Below are positions 17,272 through 25,866 of a stretch of DNA of 64,000 bases, in pieces. The DNA lies in contig NZ_NGLE02000001.1 of assembly GCF_002140715.2 (NCBI RefSeq), positions 1-64,000 of the forward strand. The letters are read 5' to 3'. The DNA is from Enterococcus sp. 4G2_DIV0659 (GTDB taxonomy: Bacteria; Bacillota; Bacilli; Lactobacillales; Enterococcaceae). The notes under the pieces are model-generated. The model was not told the DNA's origin and did not search any database. It saw only the letters and a list, made by a program, of their open reading frames with translations. How positions within the stretch are numbered: the first letter of the stretch is position 1; every line of letters begins with the position of its first letter. The position numbers and the translations under genes are program-made.

Positions 17272-17997
17272 ATGGTTAAATTAAAAAATAGTTTCCAAAG
17301 AAGAGAGAAAAAATATGCATTGACAATGGAAAGTTATCAAAAGTTAAGAAAAAAACTAGTCCCCCATATGCAAGAGGACGAATATGGCTTACATACGATT
17401 ATTTCTGTTTATTTTGATACAAAAAATGACGAAATGATCCGTCATTCCATCTCAAAACCTGCATATAAAGAAAAGTTTCGCATCAGAAGTTATGGTTTGC
17501 CAAATGAGGATTCAGAGGTTTTTTTAGAGATCAAAAAAAAGGTGAACGGTGTTGTTTACAAACGAAGAGTAGCTCTAAACTATCAATTAGCTCAAACATA
17601 CATTCAACATCCTCATTCAGTTATTCTTGAGGCAACTAAAGACCAACAAATTAAACAGGAAATTGATTGGTTATTGGCAAGAAAAAAATTAGAACCCAAA
17701 GTGATGATTGCCTATGATCGACGAGCCCTTTTTGATTCGCAAAACAGTGATTTTCGTGTGACATTTGATTTTAATATTCGTTATCGAAAAGCTCAATTTC
17801 CCTACAGGTTGGATGATAAAGGAGAGCGAGTTGCTCCGGAAATTGATGTTTTGATGGAGGTAAAAGCATTGGGGGCGTACCCACTATGGTTTTCAGAAAT
17901 TTTAACGGAATTAAAAATTTTCCCAACATCCTTTTCTAAATATGCGCAAACCTATCAGCGTTATTTATATCCAATGTTAAGGGCCAGGTCATCGTAA
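17272..17997 (+). CDS. VTC-domain protein (triphosphate-tunnel fold, polyphosphate-polymerase-like)
   Basis: 241 residues resembling the VTC domain of eukaryotic polyphosphate polymerase, part of the triphosphate tunnel metalloenzyme fold. Visible family features: basic EKKYALT near the N-terminus, a SVYFDTKN strand, RIRSYG, the Glu/Lys strand VFLEIKKKVNGVVYKRR, IAYDRRALF, TFDFNIRYRK, and the C-terminal VLMEVKALGAYPLWFSE with SFSKYAQTY. These charged strands would line the tunnel. It starts a cluster with a DUF4956 membrane protein and a secreted beta-helix lipoprotein, an association seen in other Firmicutes without a settled function. Whether it makes polyphosphate is untested. ATG 17272 has AAAGGAGG. 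Confidence 0.85.
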   Translation: MVKLKNSFQRREKKYALTMESYQKLRKKLVPHMQEDEYGLHTIISVYFDTKNDEMIRHSISKPAYKEKFRIRSYGLPNEDSEVFLEIKKKVNGVVYKRRVALNYQLAQTYIQHPHSVILEATKDQQIKQEIDWLLARKKLEPKVMIAYDRRALFDSQNSDFRVTFDFNIRYRKAQFPYRLDDKGERVAPEIDVLMEVKALGAYPLWFSEILTELKIFPTSFSKYAQTYQRYLYPMLRARSS

Positions 17998-18000
17998 ATA

Positions 18001-18135
18001 TGCTACTGTCGTCTAGTTTCTCGGAAAAAGAGAACGTCTGATTGGGGCAAAGATGGGCCACATTTTGGACTGACCAGTTTTGATTCGAGGCTAGACGATT
18101 CTGTCAAGCTTTAAAAAACAAGGAGGATTTTAGTT
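18001..18135 (+). promoter_or_regulatory. Structured leader inside the VTC cluster, class unknown
   Basis: The 138-base gap has a closing stem TCGTCTAG (18009-18016) with CTAGACGA (18091-18098). Inside it are a hairpin TTCTC/GAGAA (18018-18022 with 18030-18034) and a possible ATTGG/CCAGT helix (18041-18045 with 18074-18078). This multi-branch shape suggests a cis-acting RNA. It does not match c-di-GMP, fluoride or T-box consensus as I know them. No T run follows; AGGAGG of the next gene is 24 bases after the closing stem. Confidence 0.45.
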
Positions 18136-18813
18136 ATGTTGTCAAGTTTATTAGTAGAAAGTTCAGTGTCATTATCATTTAAACAGCTTTTGATTTGTAT
18201 TGCTTCATCGATTGTTTTAGGTCTATTGGTTTCTTGTGTTCATATGTATCGCAATGTATACAGCAAAAACTTTGTTATTACTCTAGCTGTGCTACCGCTG
18301 TTGGTTCAGTTAGTCATTATGTTAGTCAATGGAAATTTAGGAACAGGTGTTGCGGTTCTTGGTGCGTTTAGCTTGATTCGGTTTCGCTCTGTAGCGGGCG
18401 GTGCTAGAGAAATTACTAGTATTTTTTGGTCGATGGGGATTGGACTTGCAACTGGGATGGGGTATGTTGGCTATGTGGTTATCTACTCTTTAGGCATTAC
18501 ACTCTTTTTATTATTGTTAAATACGATTCATTTTGGAGAAAAACAAAAAGCAACCGAAAGAGAAATCAAAATCACGATTCCAGAAGATTTAGATTACCCG
18601 GATTTATTTGATGATCTTTTTCAACACTATACATATTCAGCCAACTTAGATTCAGTTAAGACGACGAATATGGGAAGTCTTTATGAATTACGGTATCGCG
18701 TATTGTTAAAAAATAGGAAAGACGAAAAAGATTTAATGGATGCTCTGCGGGTCAGAAATGGAAATTTAACAATTGTTTCTGGAAAAGTTTCTACAAATAG
18801 AGAAGAATTGTAG
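18136..18813 (+). CDS. DUF4956-family membrane protein
   Basis: 225 residues. About four membrane segments fill the first 135 residues (LLICIASSIVLGLLVSCVH, the ITLAVLPLLVQLVIMLV segment, GMGYVGYVVIYSLGITLFLL), with a conserved polar core LGAFSLIRFRSVAGGAREI between them. A cytoplasmic domain of about 80 residues, ferredoxin-like in pattern, follows (REIKITIPEDLDYPDLF to NLTIVSGKVS). This matches DUF4956, a family regularly found beside VTC-domain proteins. Function unknown; a channel or scaffold for a polymer made by the VTC protein is a guess. ATG 18136 has GGAGG nine bases away. The lipoprotein gene follows after nine bases. Confidence 0.85.
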   Translation: MLSSLLVESSVSLSFKQLLICIASSIVLGLLVSCVHMYRNVYSKNFVITLAVLPLLVQLVIMLVNGNLGTGVAVLGAFSLIRFRSVAGGAREITSIFWSMGIGLATGMGYVGYVVIYSLGITLFLLLLNTIHFGEKQKATEREIKITIPEDLDYPDLFDDLFQHYTYSANLDSVKTTNMGSLYELRYRVLLKNRKDEKDLMDALRVRNGNLTIVSGKVSTNREEL

Positions 18814-18822
18814 GTGAGATAA

Positions 18823-20676
18823 ATGAAAATGAAGAAATTTAACTTTGTTACATTGACACTCTTACTACTCCTGATTACAGGCTGTTCAAAAGGAAAAATG
18901 CAGACTACAGCTACTTCAAAACATACAAATAATGCGGTTGCTGGCAATGAAGCGAAAACGCCTGAAGCAACTACGTATGGTGATTATACCGATGAAGATT
19001 TTGATGAAACGTATGATGAAGCAACAGCTACAAAAATCGAGTTGAACGATTCAGGTAGCAAAATAGAAGGTACTGGCGCATCGGAAAAAGATAAGAGGAT
19101 TTCAATTACATCGGCTGGAACGTATATTTTAAGTGGTTCGTATAATGGACAAATCAATATTAATGCAGGAAATGAGAAGGTGCATTTAGTATTGGATAAT
19201 GCGTCAATAAGCAACAATTCATCATCTGCTGTGTATGTGGAACAAGCCAAAAGAGTGATTACAACATTAGCAGCTGAATCTAAAAATAATCTTTCAGATG
19301 GAACAGAGTATGTTTTTGCCTCAACTGATGAAACTGAACCTGATGCAGCATTTTTCAGCAAAGAGGATTTGATTATTAACGGAAAAGGCACGCTAGAGGT
19401 TAAAGGAAATTATAACAATGGTATTCGTAGTAAAGATAATCTAGTGATAACGAATGGAACTATCGATGTGACAGCTAAAAATAATGCACTAAAGGGAAAA
19501 GATTCGATTTCGATTGCGGCAGGAACCTTTCAACTGAAAACAACGGAAGGCGATGGCATTCAAGCTAATAACAAAACAGAAGCAGACAAAGGATGGATTG
19601 CGATCGATGGCGGAGATTTTACCATTCAATCTGGAAATGATGGCATTCAAGCTGAAACAAACTTATCAATTGCCGCAGCAAACATGAAGATTAAAACAGG
19701 AAATGGCAGTGACGACAATACAATTGATGCTACTGTAAGTTATAAAGGATTGAAAGCTTCTGGGACTATTGTGATAGATGATGGAAGCTATGAATTGGAT
19801 ACAGCAGATGATAGTATTCATTCCAACGAGGCGGTTACAATCAATAATGGAACATTTTCATTAGCTAGTGGTGATGATGGTGTTCATGCGAATACCGATT
19901 TGGTGATTAACAACGGAACAATATCTGTAACAAAATCATATGAAGGATTAGAAGGAGCAACTGTTACGATTAACGAGGGGAATATTTCTGTTATAGCATC
20001 AGATGACGGTATCAATGCTGCTGGAGGTTCAGACCAAAGCGAAGAATCAGGTAATTTTGGTCCAGATTCTTTCGGAGCGCCTGGTGGAGGTGGGGACAGT
20101 TCTAAATTTATAGAAATAAATGGTGGAACGATCTATGTTAACGCAGATGGAGATGGTATTGATAGTAATGGTGATGTGCGAATAAAAGCTGGAACATTGG
20201 TTGTCAATGGGCCAACAGATAACGGCAACGCTGCCTTAGATTATGATGGTACCTTTACGCTTGATGGCGGTACCGTTGTCTCTAGCGGTAGTTCCGGCAT
20301 GGCAATGAGCGCTAGTGAGGGTTCTTCCCAGGCGACTTTAAGTCTTTATTTTAACGAGACCCAAAAAGCTGGAACCTTGATTAATGTAAAAAATACTGCA
20401 GGTGATACCATCGTTTCAGTAGCACCTAAAAAAGACTTCTCCCATATCACCCTTAGTTCAGCTAATTTAAAAGTCGGTGAAACAGTCACCTTCTCAACTG
20501 GTGGTCAAGACTCCGGGACAGAGAAATATGGCTTATACACTAATGGCAGCTATTCTAACGGGACAGAAATTGCCACCTTTTCAATTGAGAATACCATAAC
20601 AGCCGTTGACCAAACAGGTTCTGTTGTTCGTCAAAGCCAGATGGGAGACAGACCAGGTGACCAACCGCCAAGATAG
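18823..20676 (+). CDS. Secreted lipoprotein with long parallel beta-helix (DUF4353-type)
   Basis: 617 residues. The N-terminus is a lipoprotein signal peptide with lipobox LITGC (Cys 21), so the protein is anchored on the outer face of the membrane. After an acidic linker, residues about 70-590 are a ladder of short repeats with periodic Ile/Gly/Asp, such as GNDGIQAE, ADDSIHSNEAV, GDDGVHANTD, SYEGLEGA, SDDGINAAGG and GDGIDSNGD, each about 18-24 residues, as in right-handed parallel beta-helices; these sets are annotated as carbohydrate-binding DUF4353. A Gly/Pro-rich loop (about 410-430) interrupts the ladder. Start ATG 18823, nine bases after the DUF4956 gene. It probably binds or shapes a surface polymer; direct function unknown. 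Confidence 0.87.
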   Translation: MKMKKFNFVTLTLLLLLITGCSKGKMQTTATSKHTNNAVAGNEAKTPEATTYGDYTDEDFDETYDEATATKIELNDSGSKIEGTGASEKDKRISITSAGTYILSGSYNGQININAGNEKVHLVLDNASISNNSSSAVYVEQAKRVITTLAAESKNNLSDGTEYVFASTDETEPDAAFFSKEDLIINGKGTLEVKGNYNNGIRSKDNLVITNGTIDVTAKNNALKGKDSISIAAGTFQLKTTEGDGIQANNKTEADKGWIAIDGGDFTIQSGNDGIQAETNLSIAAANMKIKTGNGSDDNTIDATVSYKGLKASGTIVIDDGSYELDTADDSIHSNEAVTINNGTFSLASGDDGVHANTDLVINNGTISVTKSYEGLEGATVTINEGNISVIASDDGINAAGGSDQSEESGNFGPDSFGAPGGGGDSSKFIEINGGTIYVNADGDGIDSNGDVRIKAGTLVVNGPTDNGNAALDYDGTFTLDGGTVVSSGSSGMAMSASEGSSQATLSLYFNETQKAGTLINVKNTAGDTIVSVAPKKDFSHITLSSANLKVGETVTFSTGGQDSGTEKYGLYTNGSYSNGTEIATFSIENTITAVDQTGSVVRQSQMGDRPGDQPPR

Positions 20677-20745
20677 TTGATTTTTATTGCTTAAGTCATT
20701 CGTTTATTGATAGAATAAGGGTATTAAGTAGAACGAGGTGGAAAT

Positions 20746-21294
20746 ATGTCCAAAAGAGTAATTATTATGCATTTCGAAGTCGAGAGCCAAGCATACCAAG
20801 CATTTTCAGAAATCAAGAAATTATATGTTGAAAAAAAAGTCAAAGGGGAACAAATGGCTGTTGTTACCCATGTCAACGATGGTATCCACCAATTTAAAAT
20901 TGATGATTTCATTGATTTTACTGGAAACAACCATACATCAACCAACAGCATGATTGGAATGTTGATCGGAATTTTGGGAGGACCTTTAGGTATTCTTTTA
21001 GGTTGGTTTGCCGGAAGTTTATTAGGTGCTTCTCAAGATGCCAAAGAAATCCAAGGAGCTCAAACTGTTTTTGAACATGTGACCAAACAAATTGGTGAAG
21101 GCGAAACAGGTTTGCTTTTGATTGCTGAAGAAGAGGATAATCGTCCATTAAACCAATTAGTTATGAACGAGTTAGGTGGAGAAATTATTCGCTTGGATTT
21201 TGAAGATGTCGAACAAGAAATCTCAAATGCTAAACAAGTCGAACAAGAAACAAAAGATACTGCGGAAAAATCTTGGCAAAATAAAAATCAATAA
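20746..21294 (+). CDS. DUF1269-like glycine-rich membrane protein
   Basis: 182 residues. A cytoplasmic ferredoxin-like start (VIIMHFEVESQAYQAFSEIKK) is followed by a Gly-rich hydrophobic hairpin at about 70-95 (MIGMLIGILGGPLGILLGWF) and a second acidic domain (TGLLLIAEEEDNRPLNQL). The plan fits the DUF1269 group of small stress-associated membrane proteins of lactic acid bacteria; the exact role is unknown. The C-terminus is charged and helical. It is a single-gene unit with an AGGTGG ribosome site before ATG 20746 and a good terminator after it. Confidence 0.75.
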   Translation: MSKRVIIMHFEVESQAYQAFSEIKKLYVEKKVKGEQMAVVTHVNDGIHQFKIDDFIDFTGNNHTSTNSMIGMLIGILGGPLGILLGWFAGSLLGASQDAKEIQGAQTVFEHVTKQIGEGETGLLLIAEEEDNRPLNQLVMNELGGEIIRLDFEDVEQEISNAKQVEQETKDTAEKSWQNKNQ

Positions 21295-21361
21295 TCCAGG
21301 AAAGCATCTGAGCATTGATTTTCGTTAAAATTATTTCAAACAATAGAAAAGCATATGTTTG

Positions 21362-21412
21362 AAACAGAAGTATCGCTCCGTAAAACACCTTGGAGCAACT
21401 TCTGTTTTCTTT
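21362..21412 (+). terminator. Terminator after the DUF1269-like gene
   Basis: AAACAGAAGT (21362-21371) pairs with ACTTCTGTTT (21398-21407), with an inner GCTCC/GGAGC stem, followed by TCTTTATTT. Confidence 0.8.
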
Positions 21413-21459
21413 ATTTAGTTAAAAAATAAAGGTTATGCAACGAAAGAACGGTGATAAAA

Positions 21460-22152
21460 ATGTTGAAAATCCTTTTAGTAGAAGATGATGAAGTGTTATC
21501 TGACAGTATCTTAGCTATTTTATCAGAGGTTGGAAAAGTTACTCAAGTTTATGATGGAGAAGAAGCAGTCTATGAAGGAGAACGGGGAATATATGATTTG
21601 ATTGTTTTAGATTTAATGTTGCCAAGACTTTCTGGCGAAAAAGTATTAAGCAAGCTAAGAAAAGAAAAAATTTATACACCTGTTTTGATAGTAACAGCAA
21701 AAGATGGCTTGGAAGATAAAATCAATGGATTTAAAAATGGTGGAGATGATTACTTAACAAAACCTTTTCATCGGGAAGAACTGCTACTCCGTGTTCAAGC
21801 ACTTGTCAGACGCTCTTTAGGAATGATAGAGAAAAATGAATTAATGATTAAAGAGTTATGTTTAGATCTAGACAGCAGACAAGTCTATTACCAAAAAAAT
21901 GAAATCATCCTCCAAGGAAAAGAATTTGATTTGTTGCATTATCTTATGCAAAATAAAGGGCGTATTATCACCAAAGATCAAGTGTTTGACCGTATCTGGG
22001 GATTTCAATCAGATACTACGTTGACTGTAGTGGAAGTCTATATGAGCAATTTAAGAAAAAATTTAAAACCATACGAGCTTGACCGCTGGATCAAAACCTT
22101 AAGAAATGTTGGTTATTTATTTGAGACGCTAGAGGACTTAGAACATGAATAA
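21460..22152 (+). CDS. OmpR-family response regulator
   Basis: DNA-binding half of a two-component system, 230 residues. The receiver domain (1-115) has the acidic pair EDD, phospho-acceptor Asp in LIVLDLMLP (about residue 50), Thr in VTAKD and Lys in TKPFH. The C-terminal winged helix (about 130-225) carries LQGKEFDLLHYLM and the recognition region TVVEVYMSNLRKNL. The frame is open from GTG 21451, but ATG 21460 (MLKILLVEDDE) is the better start. The kinase gene overlaps it by eight bases. Its targets cannot be read; adjacent surface or stress genes are possible. Confidence 0.92.
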   Translation: MLKILLVEDDEVLSDSILAILSEVGKVTQVYDGEEAVYEGERGIYDLIVLDLMLPRLSGEKVLSKLRKEKIYTPVLIVTAKDGLEDKINGFKNGGDDYLTKPFHREELLLRVQALVRRSLGMIEKNELMIKELCLDLDSRQVYYQKNEIILQGKEFDLLHYLMQNKGRIITKDQVFDRIWGFQSDTTLTVVEVYMSNLRKNLKPYELDRWIKTLRNVGYLFETLEDLEHE

Positions 22153-23440
22153 CAAGCTAAATAAAAAACAGAGAATCAATTATTTTCTGATGAATTTGAT
22201 TTCTTTTGCCAGTATTTTTTTAATTTTAGGTCTAATTGTTTTTCAATTATTACAACATTCGATTTATCAATCTGTAGATCATGATTTAAAGCGCTTATCA
22301 AAAGATGAAAAATTTATACAGCATCAGATAGAAAAAAATGACGAAGTGAATAAACAAACACCGAAGTTTGGCAAATTTGATAGCCCACCGCCAAATAATT
22401 TTCAGCAGCAAGTGATTTTATGGTCTGCCGATGGAAAGATTATGAATGAAGAAGAGCTGGGGTCACGTTTGTACGATTTTCAACATTTGACTCTGTCGAC
22501 TAAAGAAACGGATAAAATTATCAGTATCCAAACAAAAGACAGTAATGATCGTTCGTTGCAATTTAGGTCAATTACATTATCTATCAAAAACAACAATAAA
22601 ATTGCGTATGTCCAATTATTAGTAAATACGGATCCAATCAAAGGAACGGTGGCTAAAGTAAAGCAAATTCTGATTGTTTGCATGATTATTTTTAGTCTTT
22701 TATCCATCGCTCTAAGTTATTTTCTTTCAAAATGGGTTATGAAACCGATTTTGATTTCATGGGAAAAACAGCAAGCCTTTGTTGAAAATGCCTCCCATGA
22801 ATTAAGAACACCACTGACAATCATACAAGCAAAACTAGAACAACTGTTTACCAAACCAAATCATACTATTTTAGAAGAGTCCGAAACGATTGCTTTGTCC
22901 TTAGATGAGGTACAGCGTTTAAGTCAGTTGACAAGTGATTTATTATTGTTGGCTCGTTCAGATTCTAATGCATTAGTTTTAGAAAAAGAACCTGTAAAAA
23001 CAACTGTCTTTTTAAATAGTTTATTACTCCCCTATCAAGAACTTGCGATAGCAGAAGGAAAAGAATTCATTATCGATTTAAGAGTAGAGAAACAATTGTT
23101 AGTTGATAAAAAACGTCTGCATCAATTAATGATTATTTTATTAGACAACGCTTTAAAATATACGACTGATGGAGAAAAAATAACTGTCTTTTCAACCGTG
23201 AAAAATAATGAATGGATAATAAAAGTGATTGATACCGGTATTGGTATTTCAGATGAGAAAAAAACAGCTGTTTTTGAACGTTTTTATCGCGGAGAAGAAT
23301 CGAGAAATCGAAAAACTGGTGGTTATGGTATTGGCTTAGCGATTGCCAAATGGATTGTAAACGAGCATCAAGGGGAAATTAAATTGGTTGATACGCTACC
23401 TAAAGGAACAACGGTTATTCTACGTTTTCCTGTAAAATAA
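22145..23440 (+). CDS. Sensor histidine kinase
   Basis: 431 residues, partner of the preceding regulator (ATG inside its end, 8-base overlap). Membrane segments at about 13-37 and 175-197 enclose an extracellular sensor of about 135 residues. The phosphorylated histidine is in FVENASHELRTPLTI (about residue 220). The ATPase domain has N box DNALKY, G1 DTGIGIS, F box FERFYRG and G2 GYGIGLAIA. The second membrane helix runs almost directly into the histidine region, so a full HAMP linker seems to be missing. CiaH-like kinases have a similar plan; the signal is unknown. Confidence 0.92.
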   Translation: MNNKLNKKQRINYFLMNLISFASIFLILGLIVFQLLQHSIYQSVDHDLKRLSKDEKFIQHQIEKNDEVNKQTPKFGKFDSPPPNNFQQQVILWSADGKIMNEEELGSRLYDFQHLTLSTKETDKIISIQTKDSNDRSLQFRSITLSIKNNNKIAYVQLLVNTDPIKGTVAKVKQILIVCMIIFSLLSIALSYFLSKWVMKPILISWEKQQAFVENASHELRTPLTIIQAKLEQLFTKPNHTILEESETIALSLDEVQRLSQLTSDLLLLARSDSNALVLEKEPVKTTVFLNSLLLPYQELAIAEGKEFIIDLRVEKQLLVDKKRLHQLMIILLDNALKYTTDGEKITVFSTVKNNEWIIKVIDTGIGISDEKKTAVFERFYRGEESRNRKTGGYGIGLAIAKWIVNEHQGEIKLVDTLPKGTTVILRFPVK

Positions 23441-23509
23441 ATATTATTTGCTAAAGCAACAACTTTCTTCTAAAATAAAGGAGAAGTTTAAAGAAAGTTA
23501 GGGTAGCCA

Positions 23510-24442
23510 ATGGAATTACAATTTTTAGGTACAGGAGCTGGAGTTCCAGCAAAACATCGTAATGTCAGTAGCATTGCTTTAAAATTATTAGATGAAAGAA
23601 ATGCCGTCTGGTTATTTGACTGCGGCGAAGGAACACAATTACAAATTTTAAAAAGTAACATCCGCCCGAGAAAAATCGAAAAAATTTTTATTACCCATTT
23701 GCATGGTGACCATATTTTTGGCTTGCCAGGGCTTTTGAGCAGTCGTTCATTCCAAGGAGGAGATGAAAAGCTGGAAATATATGGGCCACCAGGCATTGCT
23801 GAATTTGTGCGTACGGCCTTAAAAGTTTCTCAAACAAGACTTTCTTATGAGTTGAAATTTATTGAGATTGGCAAAGAAGAAATTATTTTTTCTGATAAAC
23901 AAGCGACGGTTTCTTGTTTACCATTAGATCATGGAATTGCTAGTTTTGGTTATCGAATCGTTGAAGCGGATCACGAAGGTGAATTACAAGTTGACAAATT
24001 AGCTGCACTTAACATTCCTTCAGGACCAATTTATGGAAAAATCAAACGTGGTGAAACAGTTGAGCTTTCTGATGGTCGAGTAATTAACGGAAAAGAGTTT
24101 GTCGGTCAAAAAAAAGCTGGCAGAGTTGTAACAATCTTAGGAGATACTCGAAAGACCAAAAATAGTGTTTTACTAGCAAAAGAAGCAGATATTTTGGTGC
24201 ATGAAAGTACCTTTAACAAAGAAGAAGAAAAAATGGCAAAAGCATACTATCATTCGACTAGCCATCATGCTGCACAAGTTGCAAAAGAAGCACATGTCAA
24301 AAAACTGATACTAACTCATATCAGTGCCCGTTATCTAACAGGAGATATTATCCAATTAGAAAATGAAGCAAAAGAAGTCTTCCCAAACACTAAAATTGTC
24401 AAAGATATGGATATTATAGAAGTGCCTTTTGAAAACGAGTGA
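23510..24442 (+). CDS. rnz: Ribonuclease Z
   Basis: Metallo-beta-lactamase-fold endonuclease that trims the 3' end of tRNA precursors. The zinc-binding motif [15 protein letters not shown] (about residues 62-76), the second-shell histidines ([18 protein letters not shown]) and the HxT-type STSHHAAQ are present; 310 residues is the normal bacterial size. The Shine-Dalgarno before ATG 23510 is weak (the GGAG at about 23480 is too far). It heads a run rnz-SDR-lapA with small gaps (12 and 13 bases), an order also found in other lactic acid bacteria, ahead of recJ. Confidence 0.95.
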   Translation: MELQFLGTGAGVPAKHRNVSSIALKLLDERNAVWLFDCGEGTQLQILKSNIRPRKIEKIFITHLHGDHIFGLPGLLSSRSFQGGDEKLEIYGPPGIAEFVRTALKVSQTRLSYELKFIEIGKEEIIFSDKQATVSCLPLDHGIASFGYRIVEADHEGELQVDKLAALNIPSGPIYGKIKRGETVELSDGRVINGKEFVGQKKAGRVVTILGDTRKTKNSVLLAKEADILVHESTFNKEEEKMAKAYYHSTSHHAAQVAKEAHVKKLILTHISARYLTGDIIQLENEAKEVFPNTKIVKDMDIIEVPFENE

Positions 24443-24454
24443 GGAGGAATTAGG

Positions 24455-25255
24455 ATGCATTTAAGTCAAGAGTTGACCGATAAAGTTGTAGTAGTTACAG
24501 GAGGTTCTGCAGGTTTGGGTGAGCAGATCTGCTATGAAGCCGCTAAAAAAGGGGCAATTGTTGTCATATGTGCCAGACGGATCAATTTGATCGGCAAAGT
24601 GAAAGAAACATGTGAAGCGTTAAGTGGAAAACCAGCCTTTTCTTTTCAGTTGGACATTGCTGATCCAGAAAACATTGAAATGGTTTTTGAAAAAATTCAA
24701 ACAGAAGTTGGCCCGATTGATGTTTTAGTAAATAACGCAGGATTCGGTATTTTTGAAAACTTCATGGATACAGACCTTTCGATTGCTAGAAATATGTTTG
24801 AAGTCAACGTTTTAGGAATGATGGTTTTTACACAAAAAACAGCCATTCAAATGGCCGAAAGAGGAACGGGGCATATCATCAATATCGCGTCAATGGCTGG
24901 AAAGATGGCTACCGCTAAATCCACAATCTACTCTGCAACAAAATTTGCTGTGTTAGGTTTTTCAAATGCATTACGCTTGGAACTAAAACCACTAGGAATT
25001 TCTGTCACTACGGTAAATCCTGGGCCGATACGTACCGAATTTTTTGATAAAGCTGATCCATCTGGCGATTATTTAGCTTCTGTGGATAGGTTTGTTTTAG
25101 AACCAAATAAATTAGCAAGAGAAGTCGTAAACAGCATGGGGACGTTTAAACGCGAAATCAATCGTCCATCTATAATGGAGGGAGCGTATCGTTTATATAC
25201 ACTTTTCCCTCATCTGGGTGATTTTATTGCTGGAGGAATCTTAAATAAAAAATAA
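24455..25255 (+). CDS. Short-chain dehydrogenase/reductase (YqjQ/DltE-like)
   Basis: 266 residues with a classical SDR fold: cofactor motif TGGSAGLGE (about 15-23), VNNAGFG, active Ser in NIASMAGK and the catalytic YSATK. The Arg after the second strand (CARR) suggests NADP(H) use. The substrate is unknown; in Bacillus the homologue YqjQ also sits beside rnz. The start ATG 24455 follows GAGGAGG, 12 bases after rnz, so co-transcription is likely. Confidence 0.88.
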   Translation: MHLSQELTDKVVVVTGGSAGLGEQICYEAAKKGAIVVICARRINLIGKVKETCEALSGKPAFSFQLDIADPENIEMVFEKIQTEVGPIDVLVNNAGFGIFENFMDTDLSIARNMFEVNVLGMMVFTQKTAIQMAERGTGHIINIASMAGKMATAKSTIYSATKFAVLGFSNALRLELKPLGISVTTVNPGPIRTEFFDKADPSGDYLASVDRFVLEPNKLAREVVNSMGTFKREINRPSIMEGAYRLYTLFPHLGDFIAGGILNKK

Positions 25256-25268
25256 GGAGGGATTCACT

Positions 25269-25694
25269 ATGAAAAATCAATGGCGTGTTATTATTGGGCT
25301 TGTTTTAGTGTTGATAATTGTTATTTTTGCTGTATTAAACAATCAAACAGTGCCAGTTAATTTCGGTTTTACCAAATTATCAGGCCCACTGATCCTTATT
25401 ATCTTAGGCTCGGCAATCCTAGGGGCATTAATTGGCTTGTTAACTTCTACAACAACTTTGTGGAAGCAAAAGAAACAAGTGAAAGAACTGGAAAAAGAGC
25501 TTTTGATTTATAAAAAAGAGTCTAATGAACTAGCGCAAGAAGAGGTTGAGAAAGTCAAACGCAACTATGAAAATCAATTGGCTGAATTACAAGCCAAATA
25601 TGATGCCCGTTTGAAAACACCATCAAGTGAAGAAGAATCTGTAGGCAGCCGCGTAGATCATTTTACAAAACCTAGAAATAATGATGAAAAATAA
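25269..25694 (+). CDS. LapA-domain (DUF1049) membrane protein
   Basis: 141 residues. Two membrane helices at about 5-24 (WRVIIGLVLVLIIVIFAVL) and 36-60 (GPLILIILGSAILGALIGLL) are joined by the conserved NNQTVPVNFGF turn. A cytoplasmic coiled coil of about 60 residues and a charged tail follow. This is the LapA/YrvD layout; bacterial members help organise envelope assembly, but no specific job is known here. In YrvD of Bacillus the gene also stands next to recJ and apt, as it does here. Strong AAGGAGG site before ATG 25269. A terminator follows. Confidence 0.85.
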   Translation: MKNQWRVIIGLVLVLIIVIFAVLNNQTVPVNFGFTKLSGPLILIILGSAILGALIGLLTSTTTLWKQKKQVKELEKELLIYKKESNELAQEEVEKVKRNYENQLAELQAKYDARLKTPSSEEESVGSRVDHFTKPRNNDEK

Positions 25695-25730
25695 ATCATT
25701 TTGACTATCGCGATTAAATCGAAATGAAGG

Positions 25731-25778
25731 AATAGCCAAAAATTGTATGTGAAACGACAATTTTTGGCTATTATTTTT
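25731..25778 (+). terminator. Terminator after the lapA-like gene
   Basis: A perfect 16-base stem (25731-25746 with 25757-25772) is followed by ATTTTTAC. Confidence 0.85.
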
Positions 25779-25816
25779 ACGTTGTTAAAAAATCAGTTTT
25801 CTTTTAAGAGAGTTTC

Positions 25817-25845
25817 TTTAGTTTTCGCGCTTCATTTGGTATAAT
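25817..25845 (+). promoter_or_regulatory. Promoter candidate for recJ-apt
   Basis: TTTAGT (25817-25822), 17 bases, then a perfect TATAAT (25840-25845), 21 bases before the GTG start of recJ. Confidence 0.5.
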
Positions 25846-25866
25846 TACTGGGTTAGGAGTGACGTC

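Noticed and set aside
18001..18135. c-di-GMP (GEMM) or fluoride riboswitch
   Set aside because: GGGGCAAAGATGGGCC gave a passing likeness to GEMM, but the conserved order of GEMM elements and the fluoride pseudoknot are not there.
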